The notes under the pieces: generated by a model
Told to the model about the DNA's origin: nothing
What the model saw: only the letters and a program-made list of their open reading frames with translations
The model's database searches: none
Assembly: GCA_003222245.1 (NCBI GenBank)
Contig: QHVH01000047.1
Coordinates: 20,769-84,768, forward strand
Direction of reading: 5' to 3'
Length of the DNA stretch: 64,000 nucleotides
Source: Blastocatellia bacterium AA13
GTDB lineage: Bacteria; Acidobacteriota; Blastocatellia; UBA7656
Translations under genes and position numbers: made by a program
Shown here: one piece after another, positions 43,981-53,890 of the stretch
How positions within the stretch are numbered: position 1 is the stretch's first letter
Layout: every line of letters begins with the position of its first letter

Positions 43981-44928
43981 TCAACGCCGCCGCTCAATCC
44001 GCTTGCCCGGCGAATCTCCTTTACGTTTATTGCCCTCCGCCTGAACCGAATTGGTGGACCCGTTTTTGTCGTTGTTACTTTCCAGATCGGCGTCATTTCC
44101 CGGATCGGCGCTCTTATCTTCTTCCAGCGCTTTCCACACGCGGTTGAACCTCGATCCAACCATCTCAAAGCGGGTAACCATCTCCTCCTTGCGGGAGTAG
44201 ATCTCCGCGCCCTCTTCGTAGACGTCTCCGGCCTTCACTTGAGCTTTTCTGAACACATCGCCAAGCGCTCCACCCCTCAAAGAATTGCCGACCAGAAAGA
44301 TAAACGAGGCGGCAATAGCGCCCGCGAGTACCGCCCGATTCATGCGCCGCACCCGAGCGGTTCGGTTTCGAAAGCGGTCGGAAACCTGCTTCAGGCCGTG
44401 TTGAATGCGGATGGTCGGCTTCACCGACGGAATCTCGCCCCTCATAGCGGCGCTGACTTCATCCAGGGTTGACGGAAGCGCCAGAAGGCGCGAGGTAAGC
44501 GAAGCGGGCGGATCGACTTCTTCAAAGGTGTGAACGGAGTGGCAGGCGGCTACCGCGTATATTACTCCGGGCAGCAGCGCTGAGCACCCTCCGCATACGG
44601 CCTCGTGTTCGACGAAGCGGCGATACATCGACGCCGAAACGTAGCCGTCGAGAAACTCGGTAATCAGCGCCTGAAATCCATCGCAGCCGAACCGCGAATG
44701 ATGAATCGGGATGCCCTCCAGAGCCTGATCAAACTCATCATCCAGCTCGGCGCCGTATTCGACCCAGGTTTCGCTTTTGGAAAGCCGAAGCTTCACATCG
44801 TCCAAAAGCCCGCGGCACGGTAAACATCTCAAGGCGTGAGCGGCAACCTCCCGGGACTGGGAGCGCTCCAATTCGGCGCCGATATAGTCGCCGAGCAGAG
44901 CTTCAAACTTTTCGCATTCAAATGCCAT
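43981..44928 (-). CDS. anti-sigma factor-like protein with zinc-finger domains
   Basis: 315 residues from ATG 44928. Two zf-HC2-like units: HALRCLPCRGLL (~residue 30) and the variant HEAVCGGCSALLPG (~110). One membrane helix near 215 (AVLAGAIAASFIFLVGNSL), then a charged coiled tail with Lys/Asn/Asp. Position 77 bases after an ECF sigma gene on the same strand supports a role as its membrane-bound antagonist. No ribosome site is clear before the ATG. The periplasmic tail may carry the signal. Confidence 0.75.
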   Translation of the reverse strand: MAFECEKFEALLGDYIGAELERSQSREVAAHALRCLPCRGLLDDVKLRLSKSETWVEYGAELDDEFDQALEGIPIHHSRFGCDGFQALITEFLDGYVSASMYRRFVEHEAVCGGCSALLPGVIYAVAACHSVHTFEEVDPPASLTSRLLALPSTLDEVSAAMRGEIPSVKPTIRIQHGLKQVSDRFRNRTARVRRMNRAVLAGAIAASFIFLVGNSLRGGALGDVFRKAQVKAGDVYEEGAEIYSRKEEMVTRFEMVGSRFNRVWKALEEDKSADPGNDADLESNNDKNGSTNSVQAEGNKRKGDSPGKRIERRR

Positions 44929-45005
44929 ATAGAATTCAAAACCATTTCTTATCGATCTTCTCAATTTGGGAGAGCCGGTAAAGCTCGCCAGCCGGACTGC
45001 TTCCC

Positions 45006-45593
45006 TTAATCTGATACTACCTTCATCCTTCTCAAAACCTTCGCCAGCTCGATGCGACCGCGGTTGATTCTGCTCTTTACCGTGCCTTCGGGTATCTTCA
45101 AAAGGCCGACTATTTCTTGATATGACAATTCGTCGATATCGCGCAGGATCACGCATTCACGCAGGTCGGGAGTGAGTTTATTGATCGCCGCCAGCACCTG
45201 GAGCTTGCGCTCCTGACGCTCCAGCACTCGTTGTGGATTATCTCCGGTAGTAGGCAACCGGTATTCGTGGTCGGCCAGATCGTCGCTCGCGTCGGTCGGT
45301 GTCCTCTGACGCTTGCGGTAGTCGTCTATGACGAGGTTCCGCGCGAGCCGCATGAGCCAGTTTGCAAGATCACCAAGGTGTGAATCGTATTGTTCGAGGG
45401 ACCGGTAGACTCGAATGAATACTTCCTGAGTCAGGTCCTCGGCCGCCGAGTGGCTGGAAGTAAAACGGTAAGCCAGATTGTAGATTCGTCGTGAAAACTG
45501 GCGGACTATCTCGGACCATGCCTGCGCGTCGCCTTGCCGGCATCGCTGGACCAGTTCGGCATCGGTTAGTGTCAAGGCTGCTAGTGCTCCCAC
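45006..45593 (-). CDS. ECF (RpoE-like) sigma factor
   Basis: 195 residues. Region 2: AAEDLTQEVFIRVYRSLEQY and LARNLVIDDYRKR. Region 4: ECVILRDIDELSYQEIVGLL and GTVKSRINRGR. No other domain. It is followed by the zinc-finger anti-sigma-like gene and the B-box membrane protein, forming a likely autoregulated envelope-stress operon. Confidence 0.93.
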   Translation of the reverse strand: MGALAALTLTDAELVQRCRQGDAQAWSEIVRQFSRRIYNLAYRFTSSHSAAEDLTQEVFIRVYRSLEQYDSHLGDLANWLMRLARNLVIDDYRKRQRTPTDASDDLADHEYRLPTTGDNPQRVLERQERKLQVLAAINKLTPDLRECVILRDIDELSYQEIVGLLKIPEGTVKSRINRGRIELAKVLRRMKVVSD

Positions 45594-45932
45594 TCGTGCC
45601 CTCCGCCCGGAAGCTCAAATTTCGCTGTTGTTCGCGTTCGGCTTCCTACCTGCCTTTCTGTCTCCACGCTAAACGAGAGCGCGAGTTTGAATGTTCCCAT
45701 CCTTTAAAACACTGTCTGTACCGGGAGTTTCGAGCCACAAATCCAGTCTTTGAAATCATCCTGATCGAAACCATTCTCATCGATGTGACGACTTCCGGTT
45801 TTGTGTTAGAATCCCTCCCGATCTTCCCTTAGCAGGTCAGTGCTGCTAGGGTCAGTACAGTGAATACATCTTCAAACACGAATTTCGTTTTCTTGCATCT
45901 ACTATAGCAAAGATGAGGACCGGCCAGAAACG
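45594..45932. other. divergent promoter region, no gene seen
   Basis: 339 bases between the ECF sigma gene (minus) and the UPF0104 gene (plus). It must hold both promoters. A possible -10 (TTAGAAT) lies near 45809 on the plus strand, but no matching -35 is convincing. A repeated GGTCAGT pair near 45835-45860 has no assigned function. Confidence 0.4.
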
Positions 45933-47060
45933 GTGAGGGGTAAGCTCAAGACAATTTCCGGCTTAGCGATCGGCGCGCTCTTTATCTACTGGTTCGCGCA
46001 TAAGCTCGAATGGCGCTCGGTCTGGCTCGAAGTTCGCGAAGCCGATTGGAGGCTGCTCGGCCTGGCCGTAGCGTCACAGATACTGACTTACGTAATCCGC
46101 TCGCTCCGCTGGAAGACGCTGCTGGCGCCGCTCGCTCGCACTTCCTTCAAAGCGCTGTTGCGGGCCACCGTCGTGGGCTTCACCGCCCTCTTCCTCATGG
46201 GCCGCGCGGGCGAAATGATCATTCGGCCGGCCGTGCTTTCAATAAAGGAGAAGATCCCGCCCTCGGCAACCTATGCTACCGTGATCATCGATCGCATTTT
46301 AGATATGGTGATGGTTGTGATCTTCTTTGCGGTCAACCTCGTGTTCTTTGAATATGTTTCCGGCGACGTCGACGCGATGCACCTGTTTGGAGTCATCCGG
46401 ATAACCGGCGTCCTGCTGCTCGGAGTTTCGGCGGCTGGAATCTACGGCCTTTCAGTGTTTAGATCGCGCAGGCAGGGAGCATTATCCTTTGTTGACGGAC
46501 GCCTCCAATGGCTGCCCGCACGAATCTCGAAAGCCGTGATGAGCTTGTTGACGACTATTTCGGAAGGCCTGAGCGTATTTCACGACTCGCGTGCGCTCAC
46601 GGTGACGCTCGGCTACACGGTCGCGCTTTGGATACTGGTTGTTGCGACTCACGTGCTCGTGATTCGAGCCTTCGGCGTGAGCGCCGCCGAAATACCGGTG
46701 AGCGGAGCCGTATTTGTGATGGGCCTGTCGTTGCTGGGCTCCGTGATTCCGACGCCGGGCGGCTCGACCGGTCCCTTTCATAAAGCAGCAGCCGCGTCGC
46801 TCGCTTTTCTTGGAATGGGTCACAACAAGGCAGCGTCGGTGGCAATCATCTTACATCTTGTTATTTTTGCGCCTGCCACTCTGCTGGGCTTTTTCTATGT
46901 AATAAAGGATGGGTTATCGTTCGCGCGACTAATGCGAATTGGAAAGCAGCCGCTCAGTCTCGATATAGGCGCTCCGCGTCCCGCGCCTGCCATGACCGAG
47001 GTTGGCGCGGCTTCGTTTGTTGACGCAAAAAAAGGAGAGGCCGTCGCGGCCAGGGGATAA
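45933..47060 (+). CDS. UPF0104/AglD-type flippase-like membrane protein
   Basis: 375 residues with ~8 hydrophobic helices. The family pattern of the lysylphosphatidylglycerol synthase membrane domain is seen: WLLLGLAVA-like WRLLGLAVASQ, FTALFLMGRAGEMIIRPAVL, and the C-terminal GSVIPTPGGSTGPFHKAA. No aminoacyl-transferase half. The GTG start lies near 'ACGGTGAGG'. It probably moves or binds a lipid-linked substrate. It precedes nrdR by 30 bases. Confidence 0.82.
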   Translation: MRGKLKTISGLAIGALFIYWFAHKLEWRSVWLEVREADWRLLGLAVASQILTYVIRSLRWKTLLAPLARTSFKALLRATVVGFTALFLMGRAGEMIIRPAVLSIKEKIPPSATYATVIIDRILDMVMVVIFFAVNLVFFEYVSGDVDAMHLFGVIRITGVLLLGVSAAGIYGLSVFRSRRQGALSFVDGRLQWLPARISKAVMSLLTTISEGLSVFHDSRALTVTLGYTVALWILVVATHVLVIRAFGVSAAEIPVSGAVFVMGLSLLGSVIPTPGGSTGPFHKAAAASLAFLGMGHNKAASVAIILHLVIFAPATLLGFFYVIKDGLSFARLMRIGKQPLSLDIGAPRPAPAMTEVGAASFVDAKKGEAVAARG

Positions 47061-47090
47061 AAGAATAGAGAACCGCCAAAGGGATTGCTC

Positions 47091-47555
47091 ATGAAATGTC
47101 CGTTCTGTGGCCATGTCGAAGATAAGGTCGTGGACTCGCGCGAAAGCCGCGAAGGAGAAGTAATTCGCCGCCGCCGCGAATGCCTGAAGTGCGAGCGCCG
47201 GTTTACAAGCTACGAACGCATAGACGAAATCCCCTACATGGTTGTGAAGAAGGACGGCCGGCGCGAAACATTCGACCGCGACAAACTGCTTACCGGAGTC
47301 CTCAAAGCCTGCGAAAGGCGGCCTATACCAACCGCAAAAGTTGAAGCGCTAGTTAACGCCGTAGAAAAGTACGTACAGGAGTCGCGCGATCGCGAGCGGT
47401 CTACTGAAAAAATCGGCCAGATGATTATGAGACGGCTGAAGGAGTTGGATCAGGTAGCATACGTCCGATTCGCGTCCGTCTATCGTGATTTCAAAGATGT
47501 TTCGGATTTCATGAGTGAGCTAACATCGCTGGTCAAGTCCAATCGCACCAAATGA
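47091..47555 (+). CDS. nrdR: NrdR transcriptional repressor of ribonucleotide reductase
   Basis: 154 residues from ATG 47091. A zinc ribbon (CPFC...CLKC, residues 3-34), RFTSYERI, then the ATP cone ([14 protein letters not shown], residues ~50-140). It senses ATP/dATP and represses nrd operons at NrdR boxes. AAAGGG is 6 bases upstream. It overlaps lon by 4 bases (ATGA), so the two are translationally coupled if that lon start is used. Confidence 0.96.
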   Translation: MKCPFCGHVEDKVVDSRESREGEVIRRRRECLKCERRFTSYERIDEIPYMVVKKDGRRETFDRDKLLTGVLKACERRPIPTAKVEALVNAVEKYVQESRDRERSTEKIGQMIMRRLKELDQVAYVRFASVYRDFKDVSDFMSELTSLVKSNRTK

Positions 47556-49948
47556 CCACACTACGAGGAGACTCTCAGTTGATGCCAACAGTCGTTGAAT
47601 CAGAGGCGATCCGTATCGAGCCTACAGACGAACAAACCAAAATACCCGATACGCTGCCTGTCCTGCCTCTACGAGACATCGTCATCTTTCCATTCATGAT
47701 CGTTCCGCTGTTCGTTCAGCGTGAGCGATCCATTCGAGCGGTCGATCAGGCGCTCGCCGAAAATCGCACGATACTTCTCGTCGCGCAGCGAGACCTCGAT
47801 AAGGAAGAACCTTCCGGAGGCGATCTCTATCTCGTAGGAACCGCGGCCACCGTCATGCGAATGCTCAAGATGCCGGACGGAAGGCTCAGGATCCTCGTGC
47901 AAGGGCTCACACGGGCGCGCGTAACCCGTTACGACGACGGACTGCCGCATCTACAGGCTCATATCCAGCCGCTCAGCGACATAGAACCCGACGTCGAAGA
48001 GCTCGAGATGGAAGCCTTGACGCGAAACGTTCGATCTTCGCTCGAGCGGGCCATAACGCTCGGCAAGAACATTTCGTCCGAAGTAATGGCCATAGTAGCC
48101 AATCTCGACGATCCCGGACGACTAGCCGACGTCGCGGCATCGAACCTGGAACTGAAAGTCCAGGATGCTCAGAGCGTTCTTGAAAAACTCGATTCCGCGG
48201 ACCGGCTCCGAAAAGTCAACGAGCTTCTGGCAAAAGAGATAAACGTCTTACTCGTTCAGCAGGAAATCAACACGCAGGCAAAAGGCGAGATCGATCGAAC
48301 TCAGCGAGAGTTCTTTCTGCGACAGCAGCTCAAGGCCATTCAATCGGAACTCGGCGAAGGCAATGAGATCGCGGAAGAGATAGCAAACTATCGAGAGAAG
48401 ATGGTCGAAGCAAAGATGCCCGAAAGCGTCGAAGAAGAAGTAGACCGTCAGATAAAGAAGCTCGAGAGGATGCACCCTGACGCCGCCGAGGCGGCTACTC
48501 TGCGCAATTACCTTGACGTCATGGTCTCCCTTCCCTGGTCGAAGATGTCCGAGGAAAATCTCGATCTCAGGCGCGCCGAAGCCATCCTCAATGAAGATCA
48601 CTACGGTCTCGAGAAAGTGAAGGAACGCATAATCGAGTCCCTCGCGGTCCGAAAACTCAAGGACAAAGTTAAAGGGCCGATTCTCTGTCTGGTTGGTCCG
48701 CCCGGGGTCGGCAAAACCAGCCTCGGCAGATCGGTTGCTCGCGCGCTGAATCGAAAATTCCAGAGGCTGAGCCTGGGCGGCCTTCATGATGAAGCGGAAA
48801 TACGCGGTCATCGGCGCACATATATTGGAGCAATGCCCGGCCGCATCGTTCAATCGATACAGCAAGCGGGAACCAACAATCCGCTGATAATGCTCGACGA
48901 GATCGATAAGGTAGGAGCGGATTTCCGCGGCGATCCGTCATCGGCGCTGTTGGAAGTTCTCGATCCGGAGCAGAATTTTTCCTTCCGCGACAACTATCTC
49001 GGCGTGCCCTTCGATCTATCCCACGTCATGTTCATGACTACGGCTAATGTGCTGGAGACGGTTCACGCGGCGCTTCTCGACCGCATGGAAGTCATAAGGC
49101 TTGCCGGTTACACCGAGGAAGAAAAAATACAGATAGCGCGGCGCCACATCATTCCAAAACAGATGGAGGCCCACGGCATCACGTCGCGACACCTCGCGAT
49201 TTCAAAATCGGCTCTTCGCGCCATCATTCTTCAATATACCCACGAGTCGGGACTGCGCCAGTTTGAGCGTGAGATCGCCGCGATCAGCCGCAAGGTTGCG
49301 CGCCGCGTCGCGGAAGGCAACTCCGGCATCTCTCGAACAACCGTCAAGAACCTGCACGAATCGCTCGGCGTGCCGCATATACCTCCGGACGAAATACTAA
49401 AGAAGGATCAGATTGGAGTCGCAACCGGCCTCGCCTGGACCCCGGCGGGAGGCGACATCCTGTTTATCGAAGCGCTGCCTATGGCCGGCAAAGGAACCCT
49501 CTTGTTAACGGGCCAGCTTGGAGACGTGATGAAAGAATCCGCTCAGGCGGCGTTCTCGTGGGCAAAGGCGCGAGCGAGAGAGCTCGACATCGACGAAGAG
49601 AAGTTCACCAAATTCGACCTGCACATTCACATACCCGAAGGAGCTATTCCGAAGGACGGGCCTTCGGCCGGCGTCACCCTGGCCACAGCGCTTGTGTCCG
49701 CGTTATCGGGAAAACTGGTCAGGCGCTCGGTGGCGATGACCGGCGAGATCACCCTTCGCGGCAACGTGCTTCCTGTGGGCGGCGTTAAAGAGAAAGTGCT
49801 GGCGGCTCGTCGGGCCCGCGTGGACACGATCGTCCTTCCACAACAAAACAGACGAGACCTGGAAGAAATCCCAAAAGAGCTTCTCAAGGAGATTACGTTT
49901 ATCTTTGTCGATTCAATCAGGCAGGTTCTGAAAACCGCTCTTGTGTAA
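47552..49948 (+). CDS. lon: ATP-dependent protease Lon
   Basis: 798 residues. N-terminal LON substrate domain ([21 protein letters not shown]), a coiled coil, AAA+ with Walker [14 protein letters not shown], Walker [10 protein letters not shown], then the protease domain with the catalytic Ser in KDGPSAGVT and Lys in [11 protein letters not shown]. It degrades damaged or regulatory proteins. A start at ATG 47582 (MPTVVES) is also plausible because GAGGAG lies upstream of it; the ATGA overlap favours 47552. Confidence 0.97.
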   Translation: MTTLRGDSQLMPTVVESEAIRIEPTDEQTKIPDTLPVLPLRDIVIFPFMIVPLFVQRERSIRAVDQALAENRTILLVAQRDLDKEEPSGGDLYLVGTAATVMRMLKMPDGRLRILVQGLTRARVTRYDDGLPHLQAHIQPLSDIEPDVEELEMEALTRNVRSSLERAITLGKNISSEVMAIVANLDDPGRLADVAASNLELKVQDAQSVLEKLDSADRLRKVNELLAKEINVLLVQQEINTQAKGEIDRTQREFFLRQQLKAIQSELGEGNEIAEEIANYREKMVEAKMPESVEEEVDRQIKKLERMHPDAAEAATLRNYLDVMVSLPWSKMSEENLDLRRAEAILNEDHYGLEKVKERIIESLAVRKLKDKVKGPILCLVGPPGVGKTSLGRSVARALNRKFQRLSLGGLHDEAEIRGHRRTYIGAMPGRIVQSIQQAGTNNPLIMLDEIDKVGADFRGDPSSALLEVLDPEQNFSFRDNYLGVPFDLSHVMFMTTANVLETVHAALLDRMEVIRLAGYTEEEKIQIARRHIIPKQMEAHGITSRHLAISKSALRAIILQYTHESGLRQFEREIAAISRKVARRVAEGNSGISRTTVKNLHESLGVPHIPPDEILKKDQIGVATGLAWTPAGGDILFIEALPMAGKGTLLLTGQLGDVMKESAQAAFSWAKARARELDIDEEKFTKFDLHIHIPEGAIPKDGPSAGVTLATALVSALSGKLVRRSVAMTGEITLRGNVLPVGGVKEKVLAARRARVDTIVLPQQNRRDLEEIPKELLKEITFIFVDSIRQVLKTALV

Positions 49949-50063
49949 ACCTATCGAGAGAGCGTTCGGAACTCTCTAACTCGGATTTCCCACGAAACCG
50001 CGCGCCCGTGGGTTTGGGCCTTCGACTCGCGTGCAACGGGCATGAGAGAGTTCGTGCTTATTC

Positions 50064-50164
50064 AGGCCTGAAAGGCCGACTATAAAATGAGCCAGGGCAA
50101 GCGCATAGCGCGTCGCCCCTGGTTCCCGCCCCAGTGCCCTCGAGCGCTGAAGGCGCGACATCAG
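50064..50164 (+). repeat. dispersed intergenic palindromic element, copy 1
   Basis: About 101 bases beginning AGGCCTGAAAGGCCGACTAT and ending GCGCGACATC. It contains the stem GGGC...GCCCC around AAGCGCATAGCGCGTC and an AGCGCT palindrome. It matches the element at 59984-60088 with a few changes, in the same orientation, and lies in the gap between lon and the transglycosylase (49949-50356). It has no ORF. Confidence 0.85.
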
Positions 50165-50222
50165 CTTCAAACCTTCCCTGTGGTTAGAATTGTTTCAAAT
50201 GTGTTGCGAAGAGGTTAAAACA

Positions 50223-50252
50223 TTGACTGCTTCAAAAACCGCGTGATATAAG
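50223..50252 (+). promoter_or_regulatory. sigma-70 type promoter for the lytic transglycosylase
   Basis: TTGACT at 50223-50228, an 18-base spacer and TATAAG at 50247-50252. Expected start near 50259, leader about 98 bases. Confidence 0.55.
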
Positions 50253-50356
50253 GCTGAAAGCTTTTTTGCTTGAGTGCAATAGATCGCCGGCGAGGCCCCA
50301 ACCGAGTTTGTAGTAATCAACGCCGGCATAGGATGAACAGAGAGGTAAACTAAAGG

Positions 50357-51892
50357 ATGATGAGATCTCCCTTACGTGTGCTCCTTGTATCAATCCTCGC
50401 AATATCATTCGGAACCTCAAATCTAACAACCATATTCGCCCAAAGCGTGCCGCAATCCACCGCGGCCGACGCTGACGCAGTTGTCACCCGCGCCGAAGCG
50501 TTTTACAGGCAGGGCGAGGCCGAATTCGGCAATGGACGCCTCGAAGCGGCCCGCAAACTATTCGATCAGGCTTTAGATGCCGTCCTCCAGTCCGGCATAG
50601 ACCTTCGATCCAACTCGAGGTTGGACGCCTACTATCGTGATCTGCTCGAGCGAATTCACAAGCACGAGGCTCAGCCGGGAGACGAGCACCCCGAAGTGAA
50701 TGCGCCAGCCGTCATTGACGAGCTTGCGGGAATCAAAGAGTCCGAATTGGCCACGATCACTCCGGAGGGGGTCAAGATTTACGGCAGCTATGACATCGAC
50801 TTCACCGTCGCGCCGCCGGTGCTCCAGTTCATGAATTTCTTCATTTCGGGCAGAGGCCGCTCCACCATGGAGATAGGGCTGCAACGGTCGGGGCGCTACC
50901 GTCAGTTGGCCGAAAAGATATTTAAAGAAGAAAAGGTTCCACTCGATCTTATCTGGCTGGCCCAGGCAGAGTCGGTGTGGAAACCAAACGCGCTTTCGCG
51001 CGCGGCCGCGAAGGGCATATGGCAATTCGTGCCCGGCACCGGGCAAAGGTATGGGCTCGAGCAGACCGCCTGGATTGACGACCGGTCCCATCCCGAGAAA
51101 TCGACGCGCTCCGCCGCTCGATATCTGAAGTGGCTTCACGAGCACTTCGCCGGTGATTGGCTGCTTGCCATCGCCGCTTATAATTCGGGTGAGCATCGAG
51201 TCGATGATGCTATCGCTCGCTGCGGCTACGCGGACTTCTGGGAATTGCAAAAGCGTGGGATGCTGCCGGCGGAAACACGCAACTACGTTCCCATCATTCT
51301 CTCGATATTGATCATCAGCAAGAATCAGAAGCGATACGGCTTTGAGGTCAAGGCCGACGCGCCGCTGACCTACGACCTTGCTACGATTCCGTCGCAGACC
51401 GATCTCAAAGTAGTTGCTGATCTTCTCAGCCGGCCCTATGAGGCAATTCAGGAGCTGAATCCGGAGTTGCGACGGGGAGTAACGCCGCCAAGTGAATACA
51501 CTCTGAAGATCCCTAAAGGCACAAAGAAGGCCTTCGAAGTCGCCTACTCGAATCTCCCGCAGGAGCAGCGGGTTCGAAGAATAGTGATCCCGCGTGACGA
51601 TATTGCGGAAGGATATCGATCCGGATACCGCACTCAGGTAGTTTCTTATCACGCTCGTCGAGGCGATACGCTTCAGGCGCTTTCACATCGCTATGGTTGC
51701 TCCGTTCAGGACATTGCGCGGCTCAACAAGATGTCCAGCCGCGGCTCTCTGCGTAACGGGCAGACCATTCGCGTTCCGGTCAAAGCCAAGGCAAGCCGAA
51801 GTGGACGCTATCGCGAAGTTAGCGCCGTATCCATCAAAGCACGCCGAGGCGGTCGCGTGTCTCACCACGCCACGCACCATCGCCGCAGATAA
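50357..51892 (+). CDS. LysM-containing lytic transglycosylase (MltD-like)
   Basis: 511 residues. A signal peptide (MMRSPLRVLLVSILAISFGTS), a helical/TPR-like section (to ~110), then an SLT domain (LDLIWLAQAESVWKPNALSR with the catalytic Glu, AAKGIWQFVPGTGQRYGL, AIAAYNSGEHRV; ~170-320). A LysM-like stretch (DLKVVADLLSRPYEAIQELN) and one clear LysM (HARRGDTLQALSHRYGCSVQDI, ~435-480) follow, then a basic tail. It cleaves peptidoglycan glycan strands in the periplasm. It is not near a division operon. Confidence 0.92.
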   Translation: MMRSPLRVLLVSILAISFGTSNLTTIFAQSVPQSTAADADAVVTRAEAFYRQGEAEFGNGRLEAARKLFDQALDAVLQSGIDLRSNSRLDAYYRDLLERIHKHEAQPGDEHPEVNAPAVIDELAGIKESELATITPEGVKIYGSYDIDFTVAPPVLQFMNFFISGRGRSTMEIGLQRSGRYRQLAEKIFKEEKVPLDLIWLAQAESVWKPNALSRAAAKGIWQFVPGTGQRYGLEQTAWIDDRSHPEKSTRSAARYLKWLHEHFAGDWLLAIAAYNSGEHRVDDAIARCGYADFWELQKRGMLPAETRNYVPIILSILIISKNQKRYGFEVKADAPLTYDLATIPSQTDLKVVADLLSRPYEAIQELNPELRRGVTPPSEYTLKIPKGTKKAFEVAYSNLPQEQRVRRIVIPRDDIAEGYRSGYRTQVVSYHARRGDTLQALSHRYGCSVQDIARLNKMSSRGSLRNGQTIRVPVKAKASRSGRYREVSAVSIKARRGGRVSHHATHHRRR

Positions 51893-52023
51893 TGTAGCGA
51901 GCGAGAAAACAGAACTCCGAGTTTCAACTGAGTTGTGTTGCAGCCCGGTCCAGTCCAGCCGATCTATTCAAGTTTTCGCGTGATTGAAATTGCGGAAATC
52001 ATAGACATCCCTGTCTAGTTAAA

Positions 52024-52054
52024 AGCCCTGGGTCGGCTTAGCCAACCCAGGGCT
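52024..52054. terminator. hairpin terminator candidate
   Basis: AGCCCTGGGT (52024-52033) and ACCCAGGGCT (52045-52054) form a 10-bp stem with an inner GGCTTAGCC. A second small ACCCC/GGGGT stem follows at 52063-52076. On the minus strand the stem is followed by TTTTAAC. The 51893-52203 gap contains these and nothing else that I can identify; convergent genes end on both sides. Confidence 0.6.
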
Positions 52055-52203
52055 TCGCGATGCACCCCCTTGGGGTTGTTGTAGAAATGCTCAGACGGCC
52101 GAGCTCAAATTCAGGCCGCAACCAAAGGAGCACCCCGGTTGAAGCCCATTCCCTCTGTTGATTTTGTGGTGGAGCAGAAAACGCGGGTTCTTTTGACGAT
52201 TCG

Positions 52204-52731
52204 TCAGTCGATGGTAACCGAGCGGTTGCCTTTGGAGATATCGCCCATCTTATCTGGATGATTCAACCATTGGACGAGGAGCTCGGGGTCCAATTTAACC
52301 TGAATCACGGTTGCTTCACGGGCCTCTATCGTCAGCAACAAGAGCTTCACATCTGTTCCGTCTTCTTTGACGTAGATTCGCGTGAGTTCGTTTTGAGGAT
52401 GAGAGTAAACCTGGACTAACGGATGCCATTCAGACCCAAGTGAGCTCTCTATATCGGACGTGAACCGTGCATTGTCAGGCAGGATTCCGAAATCCTGATC
52501 CTCGAAGACGGCCAGCTTGAACTCCTTCACGCCGCCCGGCCGGGCCCCTTTCACGAAGAGATTCGCCATTCCAAGAAAGGGGATCCGAGTGCGCTTTGCG
52601 TGATAGTACGACTCTATGTGATGGACGATCTCATTGAATCCGCCGTCCATAGCGGCCGCCGTAGCCGGGGCCGCCGAAATCACCGTGATGAATATCAGGA
52701 ACTGGAGCGCGACTTTGTTCTGTAGTCTCAT
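52204..52731 (-). CDS. DUF4252-like exported protein (second of pair)
   Basis: 175 residues from ATG 52731 (MRLQNKVALQFLIFITVISAAPATAAA), which starts a signal peptide. The mature part contains VHHIESYYHAKRTRIPFLG, FEDQDFG and VKLLLLTIEAREATVIQVKLDPELLVQWL, consistent with DUF4252-type small periplasmic proteins. Five bases follow the stop of the preceding DUF4252 gene. It is presumably a target of the sigma/anti-sigma pair. Confidence 0.68.
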   Translation of the reverse strand: MRLQNKVALQFLIFITVISAAPATAAAMDGGFNEIVHHIESYYHAKRTRIPFLGMANLFVKGARPGGVKEFKLAVFEDQDFGILPDNARFTSDIESSLGSEWHPLVQVYSHPQNELTRIYVKEDGTDVKLLLLTIEAREATVIQVKLDPELLVQWLNHPDKMGDISKGNRSVTID

Positions 52732-52735
52732 AGGT

Positions 52736-53314
52736 CTACTCCTTCTTTGATTTCTTTTCTTTTCCCTTTTCCAATCTGGGAATACCGAGCTTCCCTCCAA
52801 GCTCGACGAGCTTCTCCAGATCGACCGGGCCCACGATGTTGACTATAGTCAGCTCCTTTGGATCGGCAGCGATGATTGCAAGCCCGGTGACCTGATTGCC
52901 TTCGTTCATCGCATAAACCTCGACGTTATCGCCATCGTGCTTGCTCAGGACGCCGACAACCCGCTGCCAGCCGCCTCCCATCACCTGGGCGCGAATGGCT
53001 TCCACATCCTCCTTGGAGTACTGACCCTCTTTGTCGAATTCGTAGCTCTTTACATAAACGCCCTGCAGTCCCTGGATCATCTCCTGAATCTTGGCCCCGT
53101 TGCCCGACGTATCGGAGCTAAGAGCCTTGGAAGCCAGTCGCAGCAGCGCTCCATCGAGCGAAACATCCACAACCTCGGTAGCCTTGTCGCGAAGATGGTC
53201 AAGGTTAGGCAACTGTAACTTCGCCGCCTGAGCCATCGCTGGCGCTTCGGCCATCGCGAGGCAAAAAATCAGAAGCCCGATCCCTTTCAATAAGCCCTCT
53301 CTAATGCGTTTCAT
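52736..53314 (-). CDS. DUF4252 exported protein
   Basis: 192 residues from ATG 53314, with GGAGG 5 bases upstream. A signal peptide (LLKGIGLLIFCLAMAEAPAMAQA), then LRDKATEVVDVSLDGALLRLASKAL, VYVKSYEFDKEGQYS, and TIVNIVGPVDLEKL, the DUF4252 pattern. A Lys-rich tail ends it. It follows the anti-sigma-like gene by 21 bases in one operon. Confidence 0.82.
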   Translation of the reverse strand: MKRIREGLLKGIGLLIFCLAMAEAPAMAQAAKLQLPNLDHLRDKATEVVDVSLDGALLRLASKALSSDTSGNGAKIQEMIQGLQGVYVKSYEFDKEGQYSKEDVEAIRAQVMGGGWQRVVGVLSKHDGDNVEVYAMNEGNQVTGLAIIAADPKELTIVNIVGPVDLEKLVELGGKLGIPRLEKGKEKKSKKE

Positions 53315-53335
53315 AGTTCCTCCATTTCTTCTCAT

Positions 53336-53890
53336 TTAATTATCGATGTATATCGCGTCGCCTGAGCGTTGATCATTCAAGTGCGCCTGAATCCTCTCAA
53401 TCCTTTCGGCAGCGACGTGCAGCGCCGCGAACAGATCGGACGCGGCGCGATTGCCCTGACTCGTCTGGCGCTTACGAATTCTCGGCGCCCGCCTGTTCTG
53501 ATCGGTTTCGCCGCGAGATTCGCTCTCTTTTCCCTGGCTGCCGATCTCCGTCACCTTGCGCTGTGCAACGTTCATCTTCTCGCTCGCTACGCCAAGCGCC
53601 AGCAGCAGTTGCTCTTTAGCAGCCTCGGCGGCTTCGGTCTCTATGGCCTCCCGACGCTGCTCTGAAAATCGGAGCATCAACCCTCCCGCTGCCAAAAACA
53701 CCACCACGCCTGCCGCGGCCCAGCGAACCGAGTGCATCTTGAACGGCAAAATCAGCCTCATCCAAAACGACGGCCTCTCTGTTTCCCGCGAGAGTGTCGT
53801 GGCTGGAATGTTGAGCATCAGTCGCTCGGCGAAACCCGAGGGCGGCTCAACTCGCTTCAATGCCAACTTCAGTTCATCGTCGATATTCAC
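53336..53890 (-). CDS. putative anti-sigma factor with one membrane helix
   Basis: 184 residues. A cytoplasmic segment (DDELKLALKRVEPPSGFAERL, 1-40), one membrane helix (AAAGVVVFLAAGGLMLRF, ~57-75), and a coiled, charged remainder with basic RIRKR. No zinc finger. The start overlaps the sigma-factor stop by 4 bases (ATGA). This order and topology are typical of ECF anti-sigma proteins; homology itself is weak. Confidence 0.7.
   Translation of the reverse strand: MNIDDELKLALKRVEPPSGFAERLMLNIPATTLSRETERPSFWMRLILPFKMHSVRWAAAGVVVFLAAGGLMLRFSEQRREAIETEAAEAAKEQLLLALGVASEKMNVAQRKVTEIGSQGKESESRGETDQNRRAPRIRKRQTSQGNRAASDLFAALHVAAERIERIQAHLNDQRSGDAIYIDN

Noticed and set aside
45157..45593. sigma factor and anti-sigma read as one fusion
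   Set aside because: Different frames with a 77-base gap; the 391-codon minus-strand frame upstream of 44928 overlaps the sigma gene and is a shadow.
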